Made by a program: the position numbers and the translations under genes. From positions 62,001-126,000 of the forward strand of contig NZ_MLFP01000086.1 in NCBI RefSeq assembly GCF_002095465.1: DNA of 64,000 nucleotides, written 5' to 3'. The notes beneath the pieces are model-generated. The model saw nothing but the letters and a program-made list of their open reading frames with translations. It was not told the origin of the DNA and ran no database searches. This document shows positions 31,568 to 41,414 of this stretch, one piece after another. The stretch comes from Pantoea rodasii. GTDB lineage: Bacteria; Pseudomonadota; Gammaproteobacteria; Enterobacterales; Enterobacteriaceae. Each line of letters begins with the position of its first letter. The first letter of the stretch is position 1.

Positions 31568-32608
31568 ATGATAACGATTCGAGATGTCGCCCGTCAGGCC
31601 GGTGTGTCAGTTGCCACCGTCTCACGTGTGCTCAATAACAGCAGTGCAGTCACCCCTGATACCCGCGAAGCCGTGCTGCTGGCGGTGGAAGCGCTGGGTT
31701 ATCGGCCAAACGCCAACGCGCAGGCACTGGCAACCCAGGTCAGCGATACCATCGGCGTGGTGGTGATGGACGTATCCGATCCCTTCTTTGGCGCGCTGGT
31801 GAAAGCCGTAGACACCGTGGCTCAGCGCGTGCACAAACACGTATTGATCAGCAATTCCTGGCATCAGGAAGAGAAAGAACGCCATGCGATTGAGGTGCTG
31901 ATCCGTCAGCGATGTAACGCATTAGTGGTGCACGCGAAAACGCTTTCAGACGCTGAACTGGCCAGTTTTATGGACCAGGTTCCCGGTATGGTATTGATAA
32001 ACCGCACAATTCCCGGTTATGAACATCGTTGTGTCTGTCTTGATAATGTAACGGGTTCGCTGATGGCCACGCGCATGCTGTTACAACAGGGGCATCAGCG
32101 CATTGGTTATCTAAGCTCCAGTCATCCGATTGAAGATGTCACCCAGCGGCGTGAAGGCTGGCTGCAAGCCCTGTCAGAGCAGGGGATTCGCCCGCAAGAG
32201 TCCTGGATTGCCCATGGTGAACCGGACATGCAGGGCGGCGAAGCGGCGATGGTGGAGTTACTTGGCCGTAACCTGCATTTAACCGCCATTTTCTCTTACT
32301 GTGACGGCATGGCAGCGGGTGCGCTGACGGCATTGAAAGACAATGGCATTCAGGTGCCGCAACACTTCTCTGTCATCGGCTTTGATGACATTCCTATCTC
32401 ACGTTACACCGACCCGCAGCTAACAACCGTTCGTTATCCTATTGTTTCCATGGCTAAATTAGCCACCGAACTGGCATTGAAAGGTGCCGCGGGCGAACTC
32501 GATCCTCTGGCTTCACACTGCTTTATGCCGACCTTAGTGCGTCGTCATTCGGTGGCCCAGCGGCAAATTGTGGAGTCGGTCACTAATTCAGGCGATAGCG
32601 CTGTGTAA
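31568..32608 (+). CDS. galS: GalS, LacI-family repressor of galactose transport
   Basis: The 346-residue protein equals E. coli GalS in length. The HTH is [20 protein letters not shown] with hinge helix [14 protein letters not shown], followed by a periplasmic-binding-protein-like effector domain ([39 protein letters not shown]). It represses mglBAC and itself until galactose or fucose binds (family knowledge). The ATG at 31568 aligns with E. coli; the frame upstream to 31526 is spare. The mgl operator overlaps its stop codon. Confidence 0.95.
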   Translation: MITIRDVARQAGVSVATVSRVLNNSSAVTPDTREAVLLAVEALGYRPNANAQALATQVSDTIGVVVMDVSDPFFGALVKAVDTVAQRVHKHVLISNSWHQEEKERHAIEVLIRQRCNALVVHAKTLSDAELASFMDQVPGMVLINRTIPGYEHRCVCLDNVTGSLMATRMLLQQGHQRIGYLSSSHPIEDVTQRREGWLQALSEQGIRPQESWIAHGEPDMQGGEAAMVELLGRNLHLTAIFSYCDGMAAGALTALKDNGIQVPQHFSVIGFDDIPISRYTDPQLTTVRYPIVSMAKLATELALKGAAGELDPLASHCFMPTLVRRHSVAQRQIVESVTNSGDSAV

Positions 32609-32618
32609 CCGTTTCCAA
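32603..32618. promoter_or_regulatory. GalR/GalS operator of the mgl promoter
   Basis: GTGTAACCGTTTCCAA matches the gal operator well and overlaps the galS stop codon. It lies 2 bp from a consensus CRP site, the same pairing seen upstream of galS. Confidence 0.8.
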
Positions 32619-32620
32619 TC

Positions 32621-32636
32621 TGTGATTACATTCACA
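32621..32636. promoter_or_regulatory. Consensus CRP site of the mgl promoter
   Basis: TGTGA-TTACAT-TCACA is an exact match to the CRP consensus halves. It lies 245 bp before the mglB start and should activate mglBAC when glucose is low. Confidence 0.88.
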
Positions 32637-32759
32637 GTTAATTAACATGGCGCTCACTATGATGGCAGCGTCTTACCGGACTGAAACATCATGTAACGCC
32701 GGGTTCTCCTTCTCCCGTCAGGTTTCAGTAGCCGATTGAAATAGTTCACAACACTCTTC

Positions 32760-32775
32760 AGGAAGCGTTTACGTA
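32760..32775. promoter_or_regulatory. Possible second GalS operator in the mglB leader
   Basis: On the reverse strand GTAAACGCTTCC at this place fits the TAANCGNTTNC core of the gal operator. It lies about 110 bp before mglB, downstream of the main operator, and could give looping repression (inference). Confidence 0.4.
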
Positions 32776-32880
32776 CAGGGAAGTCAGGATTGCGATGGTG
32801 AATGAGTTTGAACCGACTGCGCTGGTTGCCCGCAGGTAACGCAGCGCGATGATATGCCCTACATAAAAACCGGAGATACC

Positions 32881-33876
32881 ATGAATAAGAAGGTTTTCAC
32901 GCTCACAGCACTGGTTGCCAGCATGATGTTTGGTGCAACTGCGCACGCCGCCGATACCCGCATTGGCGTGACGATTTATAAATACGACGACAACTTCATG
33001 TCTATGGTTCGCAAGGACATCGACAGCGAAGCCAAAAAACTGGGCGGCATTCAATTGCTGATGAATGACTCGCAGAACAGCCAGTCTACCCAGAATGACC
33101 AGATTGACGTACTGATGGCCAAAGGCGTGAAAGCGCTGGCGATCAACCTGGTTGACCCTGCTGCTGCGGCAGTGGTGATCGACAAAGCAAAAGCCAACGA
33201 TGTACCAGTGGTGTTCTTCAACAAAGAACCTAACGCCAAAGTGCTGGCCAGCTATCCGAAAGCTTACTACGTGGGCACCGATTCAAAAGAGTCAGGCATC
33301 ATTCAGGCCAAGCTGATTGAGAAGCACTGGAAAGCGACCCCAGCATGGGATCTGAACAAAGATGGTCAGATTCAGTTTGCCCTGCTGAAAGGCGAGCCAG
33401 GCCATCCGGATGCCGAAGCGCGTACCAAATACGTGATTGAAACATTGAACACTGATGGCTTCAAAACCCAGCAGCTGTCGATGGATACCGCGATGTGGGA
33501 CACCGCACAGGCAAAAGACAAAGTTGACGCCTGGCTGTCTGGCCCGAACGGCAACAAAATCGAAGTGATCATCGCCAACAACGATGCCATGGCAATGGGT
33601 GCTGTTGAAGCGCTGAAAGCGCACAACAAAACCAGCATTCCAGTGTTTGGTGTGGATGCGTTGCCAGAAGCGCTGTCACTGGTGAAATCTGGCGCAATGG
33701 CCGGTACCGTGCTGAACGATGCGGAAAACCAGGCGAAAGCCACTATCGATATCGCGAAGAACCTGGCAGATGGCAAAGAGCCAACGGCTGGCACTAACTT
33801 CAAGATGGAAAACAAAATCGTACGTGTTCCTTACGTACCGGTTGATAAAGAAAACCTGTCTCAGTTTGTGAAGTAA
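32881..33876 (+). CDS. mglB: MglB, periplasmic galactose/glucose-binding protein
   Basis: The 331-residue protein (E. coli 332) binds D-galactose and D-glucose for MglAC and is also a chemoreceptor ligand carrier for Trg. A signal peptide [20 protein letters not shown] ends at [18 protein letters not shown]. Sugar- and calcium-site segments [43 protein letters not shown] and [10 protein letters not shown] are present. The ATG at 32881 follows GGAG; upstream in-frame codons are not needed. First gene of mglBAC. Confidence 0.97.
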   Translation: MNKKVFTLTALVASMMFGATAHAADTRIGVTIYKYDDNFMSMVRKDIDSEAKKLGGIQLLMNDSQNSQSTQNDQIDVLMAKGVKALAINLVDPAAAAVVIDKAKANDVPVVFFNKEPNAKVLASYPKAYYVGTDSKESGIIQAKLIEKHWKATPAWDLNKDGQIQFALLKGEPGHPDAEARTKYVIETLNTDGFKTQQLSMDTAMWDTAQAKDKVDAWLSGPNGNKIEVIIANNDAMAMGAVEALKAHNKTSIPVFGVDALPEALSLVKSGAMAGTVLNDAENQAKATIDIAKNLADGKEPTAGTNFKMENKIVRVPYVPVDKENLSQFVK

Positions 33877-33946
33877 TACGTTCCGGGCGCGGCAGTACGC
33901 CGCGCCTTATTGCATCTGACCCACGTTTTATTTAGCCAGGTAAATT

Positions 33947-35465
33947 ATGGCCAGTGAGAATCCGACCGCACAGCGAGAATATCTGCTGGAGATGACGAAT
34001 GTCTCGAAATCATTTCCAGGGGTGAAAGCCTTAGATAATGTGAATTTGAAAGTGCGGCCGCACTCCGTCCATGCCTTAATGGGCGAAAACGGTGCCGGAA
34101 AATCCACATTATTAAAATGCCTGTTTGGCATTTATAAAAAAGATACGGGGAGCATCCTGTTTCAGGGTGAAGAGATTGATTATAAAAGCTCCAAAGAAGC
34201 GCTGGAAAATGGCGTGTCGATGGTGCATCAGGAATTAAACCTGGTCTTGCAACGCAACGTGATGGATAACATGTGGCTTGGCCGCTATCCACGTAAAGGC
34301 GTGTTTGTCGATCAGGATAAAATGTATCGCGATACCAAAGCGATCTTTGATGAATTAGATATTGATATCGATCCGCGCGATAAGGTCGCCAATCTTTCTG
34401 TTTCGCAAATGCAGATGATTGAGATTGCCAAGGCGTTCTCCTATGACGCAAAATCGTCATCATGGATGAACCGACTTCGTCGCTGACCGAAAAAGAAGTG
34501 AACCACCTGTTCACCATTATCCGTAAGCTGAAAGATCGTGGCTGCGGCATTGTGTATATCTCGCATAAAATGGAAGAGATTTTCCAGCTGTGTGATGAGA
34601 TTACTATTTTGCGTGACGGGCAGTGGATCGCCACCCAGCCGCTGGAAGGGCTGGATATGGATAAGATTATTTCCATGATGGTGGGCCGTTCACTGAACCA
34701 GCGTTTCCCTGACAAGACTAACGTGCCGGGCGAAACCATCCTTGAGGTGCGCCATTTAACCTCGTTGCGTCAGCCGTCGATTCGCGATATCTCCTTCGAC
34801 TTGCGCAAAGGTGAGATTCTTGGCGTAGCGGGATTGGTGGGCGCTAAACGTACCGATATCGTTGAAACCCTGTTTGGTATCCGCGAGAAGTCAGGCGGCA
34901 CCATTAAACTGCACGGTAAAACGATCAATAATCACAGCGCCAATGAAGCCATTAACCACGGCTTTGCGTTGGTGACGGAAGAGCGTCGTTCAACCGGGAT
35001 TTATGCCTATCTGGATATTGGATTTAACTCGCTTATTTCCAATATTAAAAATATAAATCCAGCCTTGGCCTGCTCGATAATAAACGCATGAAAAGTGATA
35101 CCCAGTGGGTGATTGATTCGATGCGCGTGAAAACGCCAGGTCATCACACTCAAATTGGTTCGCTTTCCGGTGGTAACCAGCAAAAGGTTATTATCGGTCG
35201 TTGGTTATTAACCCAGCCTGAAATTTTAATGCTGGATGAACCGACGCGCGGTATTGATGTTGGCGCTAAGTTTGAAATTTATCAGCTTATTTCCGAACTG
35301 GCGAAGAAAGAGAAGGGCATCATTATTATTTCTTCTGAAATGCCAGAGTTGCTGGGGATTACCGATCGTATTTTAGTGATGAGTAATGGCCTGGTAGCGG
35401 GCATTGTCGAGACCAAAACGACCTCGCAGAATGAAATCCTGCGTTTAGCGTCATTACACCTTTAA
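33947..35465 (+). CDS. mglA: MglA, double ATPase of the galactose ABC importer, frameshifted twice as read
   Basis: MglA powers galactose import through MglC. The first domain has [16 protein letters not shown] and runs to SYDAK, where an A run at 34450-34453 lacks one A; adding it gives [15 protein letters not shown]. The second domain runs to NIKNINP at about 35060, where another missing base breaks the frame; repair continues [17 protein letters not shown], then [15 protein letters not shown] and [16 protein letters not shown]. Repaired length is 506 residues, exactly that of E. coli MglA. Neighbours mglB and mglC are intact, so sequence error is the likely cause. The second domain reads GLVGAKRTD where a canonical Walker A would be, as is usual in sugar ATPases of this class. 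Confidence 0.92.
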
Positions 35466-35483
35466 TGAAGCAAGGGCTTTAAC

Positions 35484-36494
35484 ATGAAAGCGACTACTAA
35501 AAAGAATGCGCTAACCTGGTTAAAAGAGGGCGGCATCTACGTTGTCCTGTTGGTACTGCTGGCTATTATTATTTTCCAGGATCCGACGTTTTTAAGTTTG
35601 ATGAACCTGAGTAACATTCTGACCCAATCTTCAGTGCGTATTATCATCGCGCTGGGCGTGGCCGGTTTGATCGTCACGCAGGGTACTGACCTGTCAGCCG
35701 GTCGTCAGGTCGGTTTGGCTGCGGTGGTTGCGGCTACCCTGCTGCAATCCATGGATAACGCCAACAAGGTGTTCCCACATCTGGATACCGTTCCGATTCC
35801 ACTGGTGATCCTGACCGTGTGCATCATTGGTGGCGTGATTGGTCTGGTGAACGGCGTGATCATTGCTTATCTGAAGGTGACGCCGTTTATCACCACATTG
35901 GGCACCATGATTATCGTTTACGGCATTAACTCGCTGTATTACGACTACGTAGGCGCATCACCGGTGGCAGGTTTTGACACTGGCTTCTCCACCTTCGCTC
36001 AGGGCTTCCTGCGTTTCGGTGATTTCAAGCTATCGTTCATTACCTTCTACGCGTTTATTGCCATCATTTTCGTCTGGATTCTGTGGAACAAAACGCGCTT
36101 CGGTAAGAATATCTTTGCCATCGGCGGTAACCCGGAAGCCGCACGCGTGTCAGGTGTTAACGTGCCGTTGAACCTGATTCTGGTGTATGCGTTGTCAGGT
36201 GTGTTTTACGCCTTCGGCGGGATGCTGGAAGCGGGCCGTATCGGTAGCGCCACCAACAACCTCGGTTTTATGTATGAACTGGATGCGATTGCGGCCTGTG
36301 TGGTGGGCGGCGTGTCGTTTGCCGGTGGTGTAGGTACCGTTGCAGGCGTGGTGACCGGTGTGATTATCTTTACCGTCATTAACTACGGTTTGACCTACAT
36401 CGGCGTGAACCCTTACTGGCAGTACATTATCAAGGGCGGCATTATCATCTTCGCCGTTGCACTGGATTCACTGAAGTACGCACGTAAAAAATAA
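35484..36494 (+). CDS. mglC: MglC, galactose ABC importer permease
   Basis: The 336-residue inner-membrane permease of the BPD_transp_2 type has the same length as E. coli MglC. Segments GLIVTQGTDLSAGRQVGLAA, KVTPFITTLGTMIIVYGI and NPEAARVSGVNVPLNLILVY are typical of sugar permeases of this family. It ends the mglBAC operon, 18 bp after mglA, and is followed by a clear terminator. Confidence 0.96.
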   Translation: MKATTKKNALTWLKEGGIYVVLLVLLAIIIFQDPTFLSLMNLSNILTQSSVRIIIALGVAGLIVTQGTDLSAGRQVGLAAVVAATLLQSMDNANKVFPHLDTVPIPLVILTVCIIGGVIGLVNGVIIAYLKVTPFITTLGTMIIVYGINSLYYDYVGASPVAGFDTGFSTFAQGFLRFGDFKLSFITFYAFIAIIFVWILWNKTRFGKNIFAIGGNPEAARVSGVNVPLNLILVYALSGVFYAFGGMLEAGRIGSATNNLGFMYELDAIAACVVGGVSFAGGVGTVAGVVTGVIIFTVINYGLTYIGVNPYWQYIIKGGIIIFAVALDSLKYARKK

Positions 36495-36522
36495 GACTTA
36501 GCACACAGCAAAACATCACTGC

Positions 36523-36560
36523 AAAAGGCTGCCATTTTATGAATGGTGGCCTTTTTATTT
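36523..36560 (+). terminator. Terminator after mglC
   Basis: AAAAGGC..CCATT at 36523-36535 pairs with AATGG..GCCTTTTT around 36542-36555, with a TG/TG internal mismatch, followed by a T-rich tail. It closes the mgl operon. Confidence 0.85.
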
Positions 36561-36574
36561 TTGTAGGTTGCTGA

Positions 36575-36601
36575 GGGCTGAGGGCAAGGGCCAAGGGCGG
36601 G
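36575..36601 (+). other. Five-G-tract run, possible G-quadruplex
   Basis: GGG triplets start at 36575, 36582, 36588, 36595 and 36599, separated by 1 to 4 bases. This meets the simple G3-N1-7 rule for an intramolecular quadruplex on the plus strand. It sits between the mglC terminator and repeat copy C. Confidence 0.5.
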
Positions 36602-36614
36602 TGCGGTGAGGGCT

Positions 36615-36812
36615 CAAAGCCCCTCTGCTGCTGCCGGGCAGTCCTCGCGCCGCTGACGCGGTGCCCTCGGCTTCCACGTCGTGCCTACGGACCGTTCGGG
36701 TAAGGCCATCCAGGCCAACCCGAACTGCCAGCCGCATCCATGCGACTGGCTCCTGGCCCAACGTAAAAGCCTTAGCGCTGCGGATAGCCCTTGCAGCAGC
36801 AGAGGGGCTTTG
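36615..36812 (-). repeat. Structured repeat, copy C (inverted)
   Basis: The closing stem is a 20-bp perfect inverted repeat: 36615-36634 (CAAAGCCCCTCTGCTGCTGC) with 36793-36812. Inside, read on the minus strand, are the same blocks as in copies A and B: CCGCAGCGCT, a CGCATGGATGCG hairpin extended by GCCAG/CTGGC (36727-36750), a hairpin GTTCGGGT/ACCCGAAC (36694-36701/36718-36725) in place of the GC stem of A and B, and the conserved block GGCACCGCGTCAGCGGCGCG (36641-36665 region). Stem sequences differ from A and B but pairing is kept. Confidence 0.75.
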
Positions 36813-37050
36813 GCCTCAAACGTTGTGCCCATTTTTTCAAAAATATGCGGCTTCTGCGGATAGCCCTTGCAGCAGCAGAGGAGCTTTGGCCTCAAACGTT
36901 GTGCCCGTTTTTTCAAAAATATGCGGCTTCTGCGGATAGCCCTTTCAGCAGCAAAAAGCTATGGTCTCAAACGTTGTATTCGTTTCTTCTGCGGATAGTC
37001 TTTTAAGCAGGAGAGGGCTATGTTCCCAAACGTTGTGCACGTTAATTGAA
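36778..37050. repeat. Degenerate tandem array of about 76-bp units
   Basis: Units start CTGCGGATAG at 36778, 36854, 36930 and 36989. The first two are 76 bp and differ at only two positions; the third is about 59 bp and the fourth about 60 bp and more diverged. Each contains an AGCAGCAGAGG-GCTTTGG-type block and CAAACGTTGTG. The first unit's block is the 5' arm of repeat copy C, so the array repeats that arm and its flank. More diverged remnants (for example TAGCCCTTGCAAG at about 37147) continue to about 37200. Confidence 0.75.
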
Positions 37051-37233
37051 CAGATGCTGTACTTTTTGCAGATGGCTTTTGCGGTGGTAAAGAGAGAAAG
37101 CAACATCGTTGTGCCTGTCTTGAGACCAAATGCACGGCATCCGAGCATAGCCCTTGCAAGTGTTCGACTTTGGCCTGAGGCTGCGTGTCCTTTTTTAACA
37201 GCACGCAATAAAGTTTAGGAGCTGGCTGGTGTT

Positions 37234-37410
37234 GCTTTGGGGGCAGGCATTTCGCAGCGCTGAACAGAGTGAGGATGCCAGGATAGCCCGCATGGATGCG
37301 GGCGGAAGGCGGGGCGGCACATGGATGTGCCATCCCCCGCCGTTCCGTAAGGCAGACGAACGGCGTGAAGGCACCGCGCTAGCGGCGCGAGGACCGGCAG
37401 CCCCCAAAGC
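37234..37410 (+). repeat. Structured repeat, copy B
   Basis: The closing stem pairs GCTTTGGGGGC (37234-37244) with GCCCCCAAAGC (37400-37410). Inner hairpins are GCCCGCAT-GG-ATGCGGGC (37286-37303), GGCGGGG/CCCCGCC (37308-37314/37335-37341) capped by GGCACAT-GG-ATGTGCC, then the conserved block GGCACCGCGCTAGCGGCGCG (37370 onward). The core is collinear with copy A. Confidence 0.8.
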
Positions 37411-37506
37411 GACACCAGACAGCGTAATCACAGCAGTCGAAAGCGACACCAGACAGCGTTATCGCAGTAGCCTGAAGCGGCACCAGACGGTGTTATCACT
37501 GCAAAC
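37406..37506 (+). repeat. Three tandem units of about 34 bp after copy B
   Basis: Units AAAGCGACACCAGACAGCGT... begin at 37406, 37440 and 37475; they share RGCGRCACCAGAC and GTWATC and end in CAG-type sequence. The first overlaps the 3' arm of copy B. Copy A has a single unit of this kind after its closing stem (GGCACCAGACTGCGTTATC), so the tail belongs to the element and has been multiplied here. Confidence 0.75.
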
Positions 37507-37524
37507 TCAGCGGCTAAAAAACAC

Positions 37525-38256
<732 letters not shown>

Positions 38257-38367
38257 TCAGTTGGCGAAAAAAAGGATGGCTAAAGGCTACTTGAGGCGGA
38301 GTCGCGAAGCAAGTTTACGCGGGTTAGCTGGCGATATTTTAAGCGAAGCCGGTACTAACGCTACTCG

Positions 38368-38444
38368 ACATACTTCAAACGGCAGCTGCATGAGTTGCGT
38401 GAATGCGCCGCAGTCACTGATTTATGCAAACGTCCCGGGATTTC
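38368..38444. repeat. Degenerate ERIC-like element upstream of sanA
   Basis: The stretch contains CGACATACTTCAAACGGCAG, GCAGTCACTGATTTATGCAA and ACGTCCCGGGATTTC. These follow in order the landmarks of enterobacterial ERIC sequences (CATACTTCAAGCTGCA, AGTCACTTACTTATGTAAGC, TCCTGGGGATTCAC), from memory of the consensus. It is diverged, so the assignment is tentative. It lies between the divergent-side promoter of sanA and the end of maeA. Confidence 0.45.
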
Positions 38445-38484
38445 AGCAGTTGTCGCGTGATCAGACGTGCAAGCCAGCGCAAGC

Positions 38485-38520
38485 GCAGGACATAAGCTTG
38501 AGATGACGCTTATGTCCTGC
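38485..38520. repeat. 13-bp perfect hairpin downstream of maeA
   Basis: GCAGGACATAAGC (38485-38497) and GCTTATGTCCTGC (38508-38520) are exact complements with a 10-base loop. It begins 15 bp after the maeA stop on the minus strand. There is no T run, so it may stabilise the 3' end or work with a factor. Confidence 0.65.
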
Positions 38521-38535
38521 AACTCGAGTGCTGAA

Positions 38536-40233
38536 TTAAATAGAAGTACGGCGATAATGACGATACTGCGGCAGCCAGAAGTTATTGTTCACAGCTTTCG
38601 ACAGCACATCTTCTGAGGTGACCACGGCCACACCAGCTAACTGTGCTGCTTTACCCACTTCCATCGCGATCAGCTTCGATACGCCCTGAATGTGCTTCAG
38701 TTCTGGCAGCACCGGGCCTTCACCGTCGTTCACCAGCGGCGAACAGTCAGCGAGCGAACGGCTGGCAGTCATCAGCATCGAATCGGTGATACGCGTTGCA
38801 CCGGCGGCGATCACACCCAAACCAATACCCGGGAAGATATAGGAGTTGTTGCACTGGGCAATCGGGTAGGTTTTACCTTTCCAGGTCACTGGCGCAAACG
38901 GGCTACCAGTGGCGACCAGCGCTTCACCGTCGGTCCAGGCGATGATATCGGCTGGCGTGGCTTCCACGCGTGAAGTTGGGTTAGACAGCGGCATCACAAT
39001 TGGGCGCTTGGTGTGTTTATGCATCTCGCGGATGATCTCTTCGGTGAACAAGCCCGGCTGGCCTGACACGCCGATCAAAATATCCGGTTGCGCGTTGCGT
39101 ACCACGTCCAGCAGTGAAATCGAATCGCTGGTCACATCCCAGCTCTTCAGGGTTTCACTCTTCTGCACCAGCTTGCTCTGGAAATCGAGCAGGTTTGGCA
39201 GTTTATCGGTCAACAGACCGAAGCGATCGACCATCATCACGCGCGCACGCGCTTCATCGTCGCTCAGGCCTTCTGATTTCATCTGGGCGATGATTTGCTC
39301 AGCGATACCACAGCCGGCAGAACCCGCGCCGAGGAACACCACTTTCTGCTCGCAAAGACGGCTGCCTGCCGCACGGCTGGCGGCGATCAGGGTGCCAACG
39401 GTGACGGCAGCGGTGCCCTGAATATCGTCATTGAAGCAGCACACTTCGTCGCGATAGCGCTCCAGCAGCGGCATGGCGTTCTTCTGCGCGAAGTCTTCAA
39501 ACTGCAGCAGCACGTTCGGCCAGCGACGTTTGACCGCCTGAATAAATTCATCAACGAATTCAGCATACTCTTCGCCAGTGATGCGCGGATGACGCCAGCC
39601 CATATATAGCGGATCGTTCAGCAACTGCTGGTTGTTAGTGCCGACATCCAGCACCACTGGCAAGGTGTACGCCGGGCTGATACCGCCACACGCGGTGTAC
39701 AGCGACAGCTTACCGATTGGAATACCCATGCCGCCGATGCCGAGGTCGCCGAGGCCAAGAATACGCTCGCCATCGGTCACCACGATCACCTTCACGTTCT
39801 GCTTGGTGGCGTTCTGCAGCATGTCTTCAATGCGGTCGCGGTTATTATATGAGATGAAAACGCCACGCGCGCGACGATAGATTTCAGAGAAGTGTTCACA
39901 GGCAGCGCCAACCGTCGGGGTATAGATGATTGGCATCATCTCTTCCAGATGATTATCGAGCAGGCGATAGAACAGCGTTTCGTTGGTGTCCTGGATGTTG
40001 CGCAGATAGACGTGCTTGTCGTTATTGTTTTTGAAATCCAGGAACTGACGCCAGGCTCGCTCTGCCTGCTCTTCGATGGTTTCAACGGCTTCAGGAAGCA
40101 AGCCATTGAGGTTAAATTCGTTGCGTTCTTCAAGAGTGAACGCGCTGCCTTTATTCAACAGCGGAAATTCCAGCAGAATCGGGCCCGCGTAAGGAATATA
40201 CAGCGGACGTTTACTTTCGTAGTCGAGTTCCAT
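38536..40233 (-). CDS. maeA: MaeA (SfcA), NAD-dependent malic enzyme
   Basis: MaeA decarboxylates malate to pyruvate with NAD+. The 565-residue protein has the same length as E. coli MaeA. It shows [18 protein letters not shown], the metal-binding [15 protein letters not shown] and [15 protein letters not shown], the nucleotide fold [16 protein letters not shown] and [16 protein letters not shown]. In E. coli this gene is elsewhere on the chromosome; here it lies between sanA and cdd as a single gene. Confidence 0.96.
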   Translation of the reverse strand: MELDYESKRPLYIPYAGPILLEFPLLNKGSAFTLEERNEFNLNGLLPEAVETIEEQAERAWRQFLDFKNNNDKHVYLRNIQDTNETLFYRLLDNHLEEMMPIIYTPTVGAACEHFSEIYRRARGVFISYNNRDRIEDMLQNATKQNVKVIVVTDGERILGLGDLGIGGMGIPIGKLSLYTACGGISPAYTLPVVLDVGTNNQQLLNDPLYMGWRHPRITGEEYAEFVDEFIQAVKRRWPNVLLQFEDFAQKNAMPLLERYRDEVCCFNDDIQGTAAVTVGTLIAASRAAGSRLCEQKVVFLGAGSAGCGIAEQIIAQMKSEGLSDDEARARVMMVDRFGLLTDKLPNLLDFQSKLVQKSETLKSWDVTSDSISLLDVVRNAQPDILIGVSGQPGLFTEEIIREMHKHTKRPIVMPLSNPTSRVEATPADIIAWTDGEALVATGSPFAPVTWKGKTYPIAQCNNSYIFPGIGLGVIAAGATRITDSMLMTASRSLADCSPLVNDGEGPVLPELKHIQGVSKLIAMEVGKAAQLAGVAVVTSEDVLSKAVNNNFWLPQYRHYRRTSI

Positions 40234-40287
40234 GCAGTGTTTGCTCCGGTTGCAGTATTTTCTGACGTGACACCGGGAAAAGGTAAC

Positions 40288-40319
40288 GCCAGACCTGTTT
40301 CGTATGAAATGGTTCTGGC
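40288..40319. repeat. Imperfect hairpin between cdd and maeA
   Basis: GCCAGA at 40288-40293 pairs with TCTGGC at 40314-40319, and an inner TTTC-GTAT-GAAA extends the stem. It lies 75 bp downstream of cdd on the minus strand and may end the cdd transcript, though no T run is next to it. Confidence 0.45.
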
Positions 40320-40393
40320 GCCCGATCCTATGAGTTTTCCTGCGGATGTACAGCTTTTGTTAATAGCTGGTCACAAAAGCGATGAAAGGATCA

Positions 40394-41290
40394 CTAAACT
40401 GATGTTTTCGAAACTAAAGTAAGTGAAAAATCTTCACAGCCCAGCGCCGAAAGCGTCGCACGCGTGGCATCCAACTGGTTCAGCGTACTGCCCTGGCACT
40501 CAGCTAATACCGCTTGCTGAATCGTGGTGAGCGTTTCATTGCTCATATTCATCAGAATCAATGCGGCCTGTAACGGCGGCAGACTCGGGTTAAACGCAGC
40601 ATTTTCGGCGTAGCGCCCGCTGAAGATTTTGCCGCTTTCACTGCGCAGGGCCACGCCGCTAAAACTGTGACTGTAAGGCGCATGGCTGTGATTCGCCGCA
40701 TCAATCGCCGCCTGTTGCAGGTCATCACCTTGCACGGTGAAGCCGTGATCGATAGGCGTTAACAGACGTTCGGTGATATTCAGATCGGCGGGGCCAAAGG
40801 CATCTGGCAGATAATCGCCCAGCGTGCTGATGGCGCGGCCTGGCAGACTGATGCGGATCGCCGTCCCGCTGTTCAGTTCATTCATAAACTGACGGCAGTG
40901 ACCGCAAGGCGTGTAGTTGACGGTAATCGCGTCGAGCTTCTCTTCACCGCGCAGCCAGGCGTGAGTAATGGCGCTTTGCTCCGCATGCACGGTTTGCTGC
41001 AACGGCGCGTGTTCGAACTCCATATTGGCACCGAAATACCAGTGACCGCTCACCCCGCGTGAAATGGCTCCCACATTAAAATGAGACACCGGCGCTACCG
41101 CGCAGCAGGCGGCAATCGGCAGCAGTGCCAGCGCTAACGCATCCTCATCCAGCCCCGTTTCCTGCTTCAGACGTGCCACGTCCTGCGGGCGCAGTACGCC
41201 GTCAAAATCAGCCGAATCCAGCAAGGGTTGAATCGCAGTTTGCAAGTCAGCGGGCAGGGCGGGGAAAGCAGCAGTAAATCGTGGATGCAT
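40394..41290 (-). CDS. cdd: Cdd, cytidine deaminase
   Basis: Cdd deaminates cytidine and deoxycytidine in pyrimidine salvage. The 298-residue protein (E. coli 294) has the N-terminal catalytic domain with [13 protein letters not shown] and [15 protein letters not shown], which give the zinc ligands and catalytic Glu, and a C-terminal pseudo-domain. The 124-bp upstream gap carries a TGTGATCTGTG-type half CRP site and a CytR-like TTGCATT, seen on the minus strand as CTTGCATTGTCACAG, in line with CRP/CytR control in E. coli. Confidence 0.95.
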   Translation of the reverse strand: MHPRFTAAFPALPADLQTAIQPLLDSADFDGVLRPQDVARLKQETGLDEDALALALLPIAACCAVAPVSHFNVGAISRGVSGHWYFGANMEFEHAPLQQTVHAEQSAITHAWLRGEEKLDAITVNYTPCGHCRQFMNELNSGTAIRISLPGRAISTLGDYLPDAFGPADLNITERLLTPIDHGFTVQGDDLQQAAIDAANHSHAPYSHSFSGVALRSESGKIFSGRYAENAAFNPSLPPLQAALILMNMSNETLTTIQQAVLAECQGSTLNQLDATRATLSALGCEDFSLTLVSKTSV

Positions 41291-41393
41291 GATGTGGTGA
41301 CCTCATTAACGCGTTAGCGGCGATGCGCCGCCTGAGGGGTTATATGTGATCTGTGTCGCTGTGACAATGCAAGCTGATTGAGTTGTTTCAACT

Positions 41394-41411
41394 TTGCGAG
41401 ATCTCTCGCAA
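41394..41411. repeat. Palindrome TTGCGAGA-TC-TCTCGCAA between yohK and cdd
   Basis: The 8-bp arms are exact complements. It starts 3 bp after the yohK stop on the minus strand and lies upstream of cdd. It may be the 3'-end hairpin of yohJK or an operator for cdd; an A/T run is not clearly next to it. Confidence 0.55.
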
Positions 41412-41414
41412 GTT

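Larger units (their letters stand above)
36495..37524. other. 1-kb non-coding region between mglC and sanA, full of repeats
   Basis: After the mglC terminator come a G-tract run (36575-36601), structured repeat copy C on the minus strand (36615-36812), a degenerate tandem array (about 36778-37200), structured repeat copy B on the plus strand (37234-37410) and a three-unit tail array (37406-37506), all listed separately. Open frames cross this region in several phases but the 76-bp unit is not a multiple of three, so a repeated protein would not keep frame. I see no gene here. Confidence 0.75.

Noticed and set aside
33947-35465. Programmed frameshifting in mglA
   Set aside because: There is no slippery heptamer with a downstream structure, the E. 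coli gene is uninterrupted, and the same kind of single-base deficit occurs in unrelated genes of the window.
36661-37006. Open frames with repeated peptide such as ALAAAEGLWPQTLCPFF in the mglC-sanA gap
   Set aside because: They are translations of the 76-bp tandem unit, which is not a multiple of three, so the repeated peptide appears in changing frames. No ribosome site or family match is seen.
36778-37200. CRISPR array
   Set aside because: The units differ in length (76, 76, about 59, about 60 bp) and the whole unit is repeated; there are no short fixed repeats with unique spacers and no cas genes.
41335-41375. Full CRP site upstream of cdd
   Set aside because: TGTGATCTGTGTCGCT keeps only one good half-site, so it is mentioned under cdd but not listed as a site of its own.
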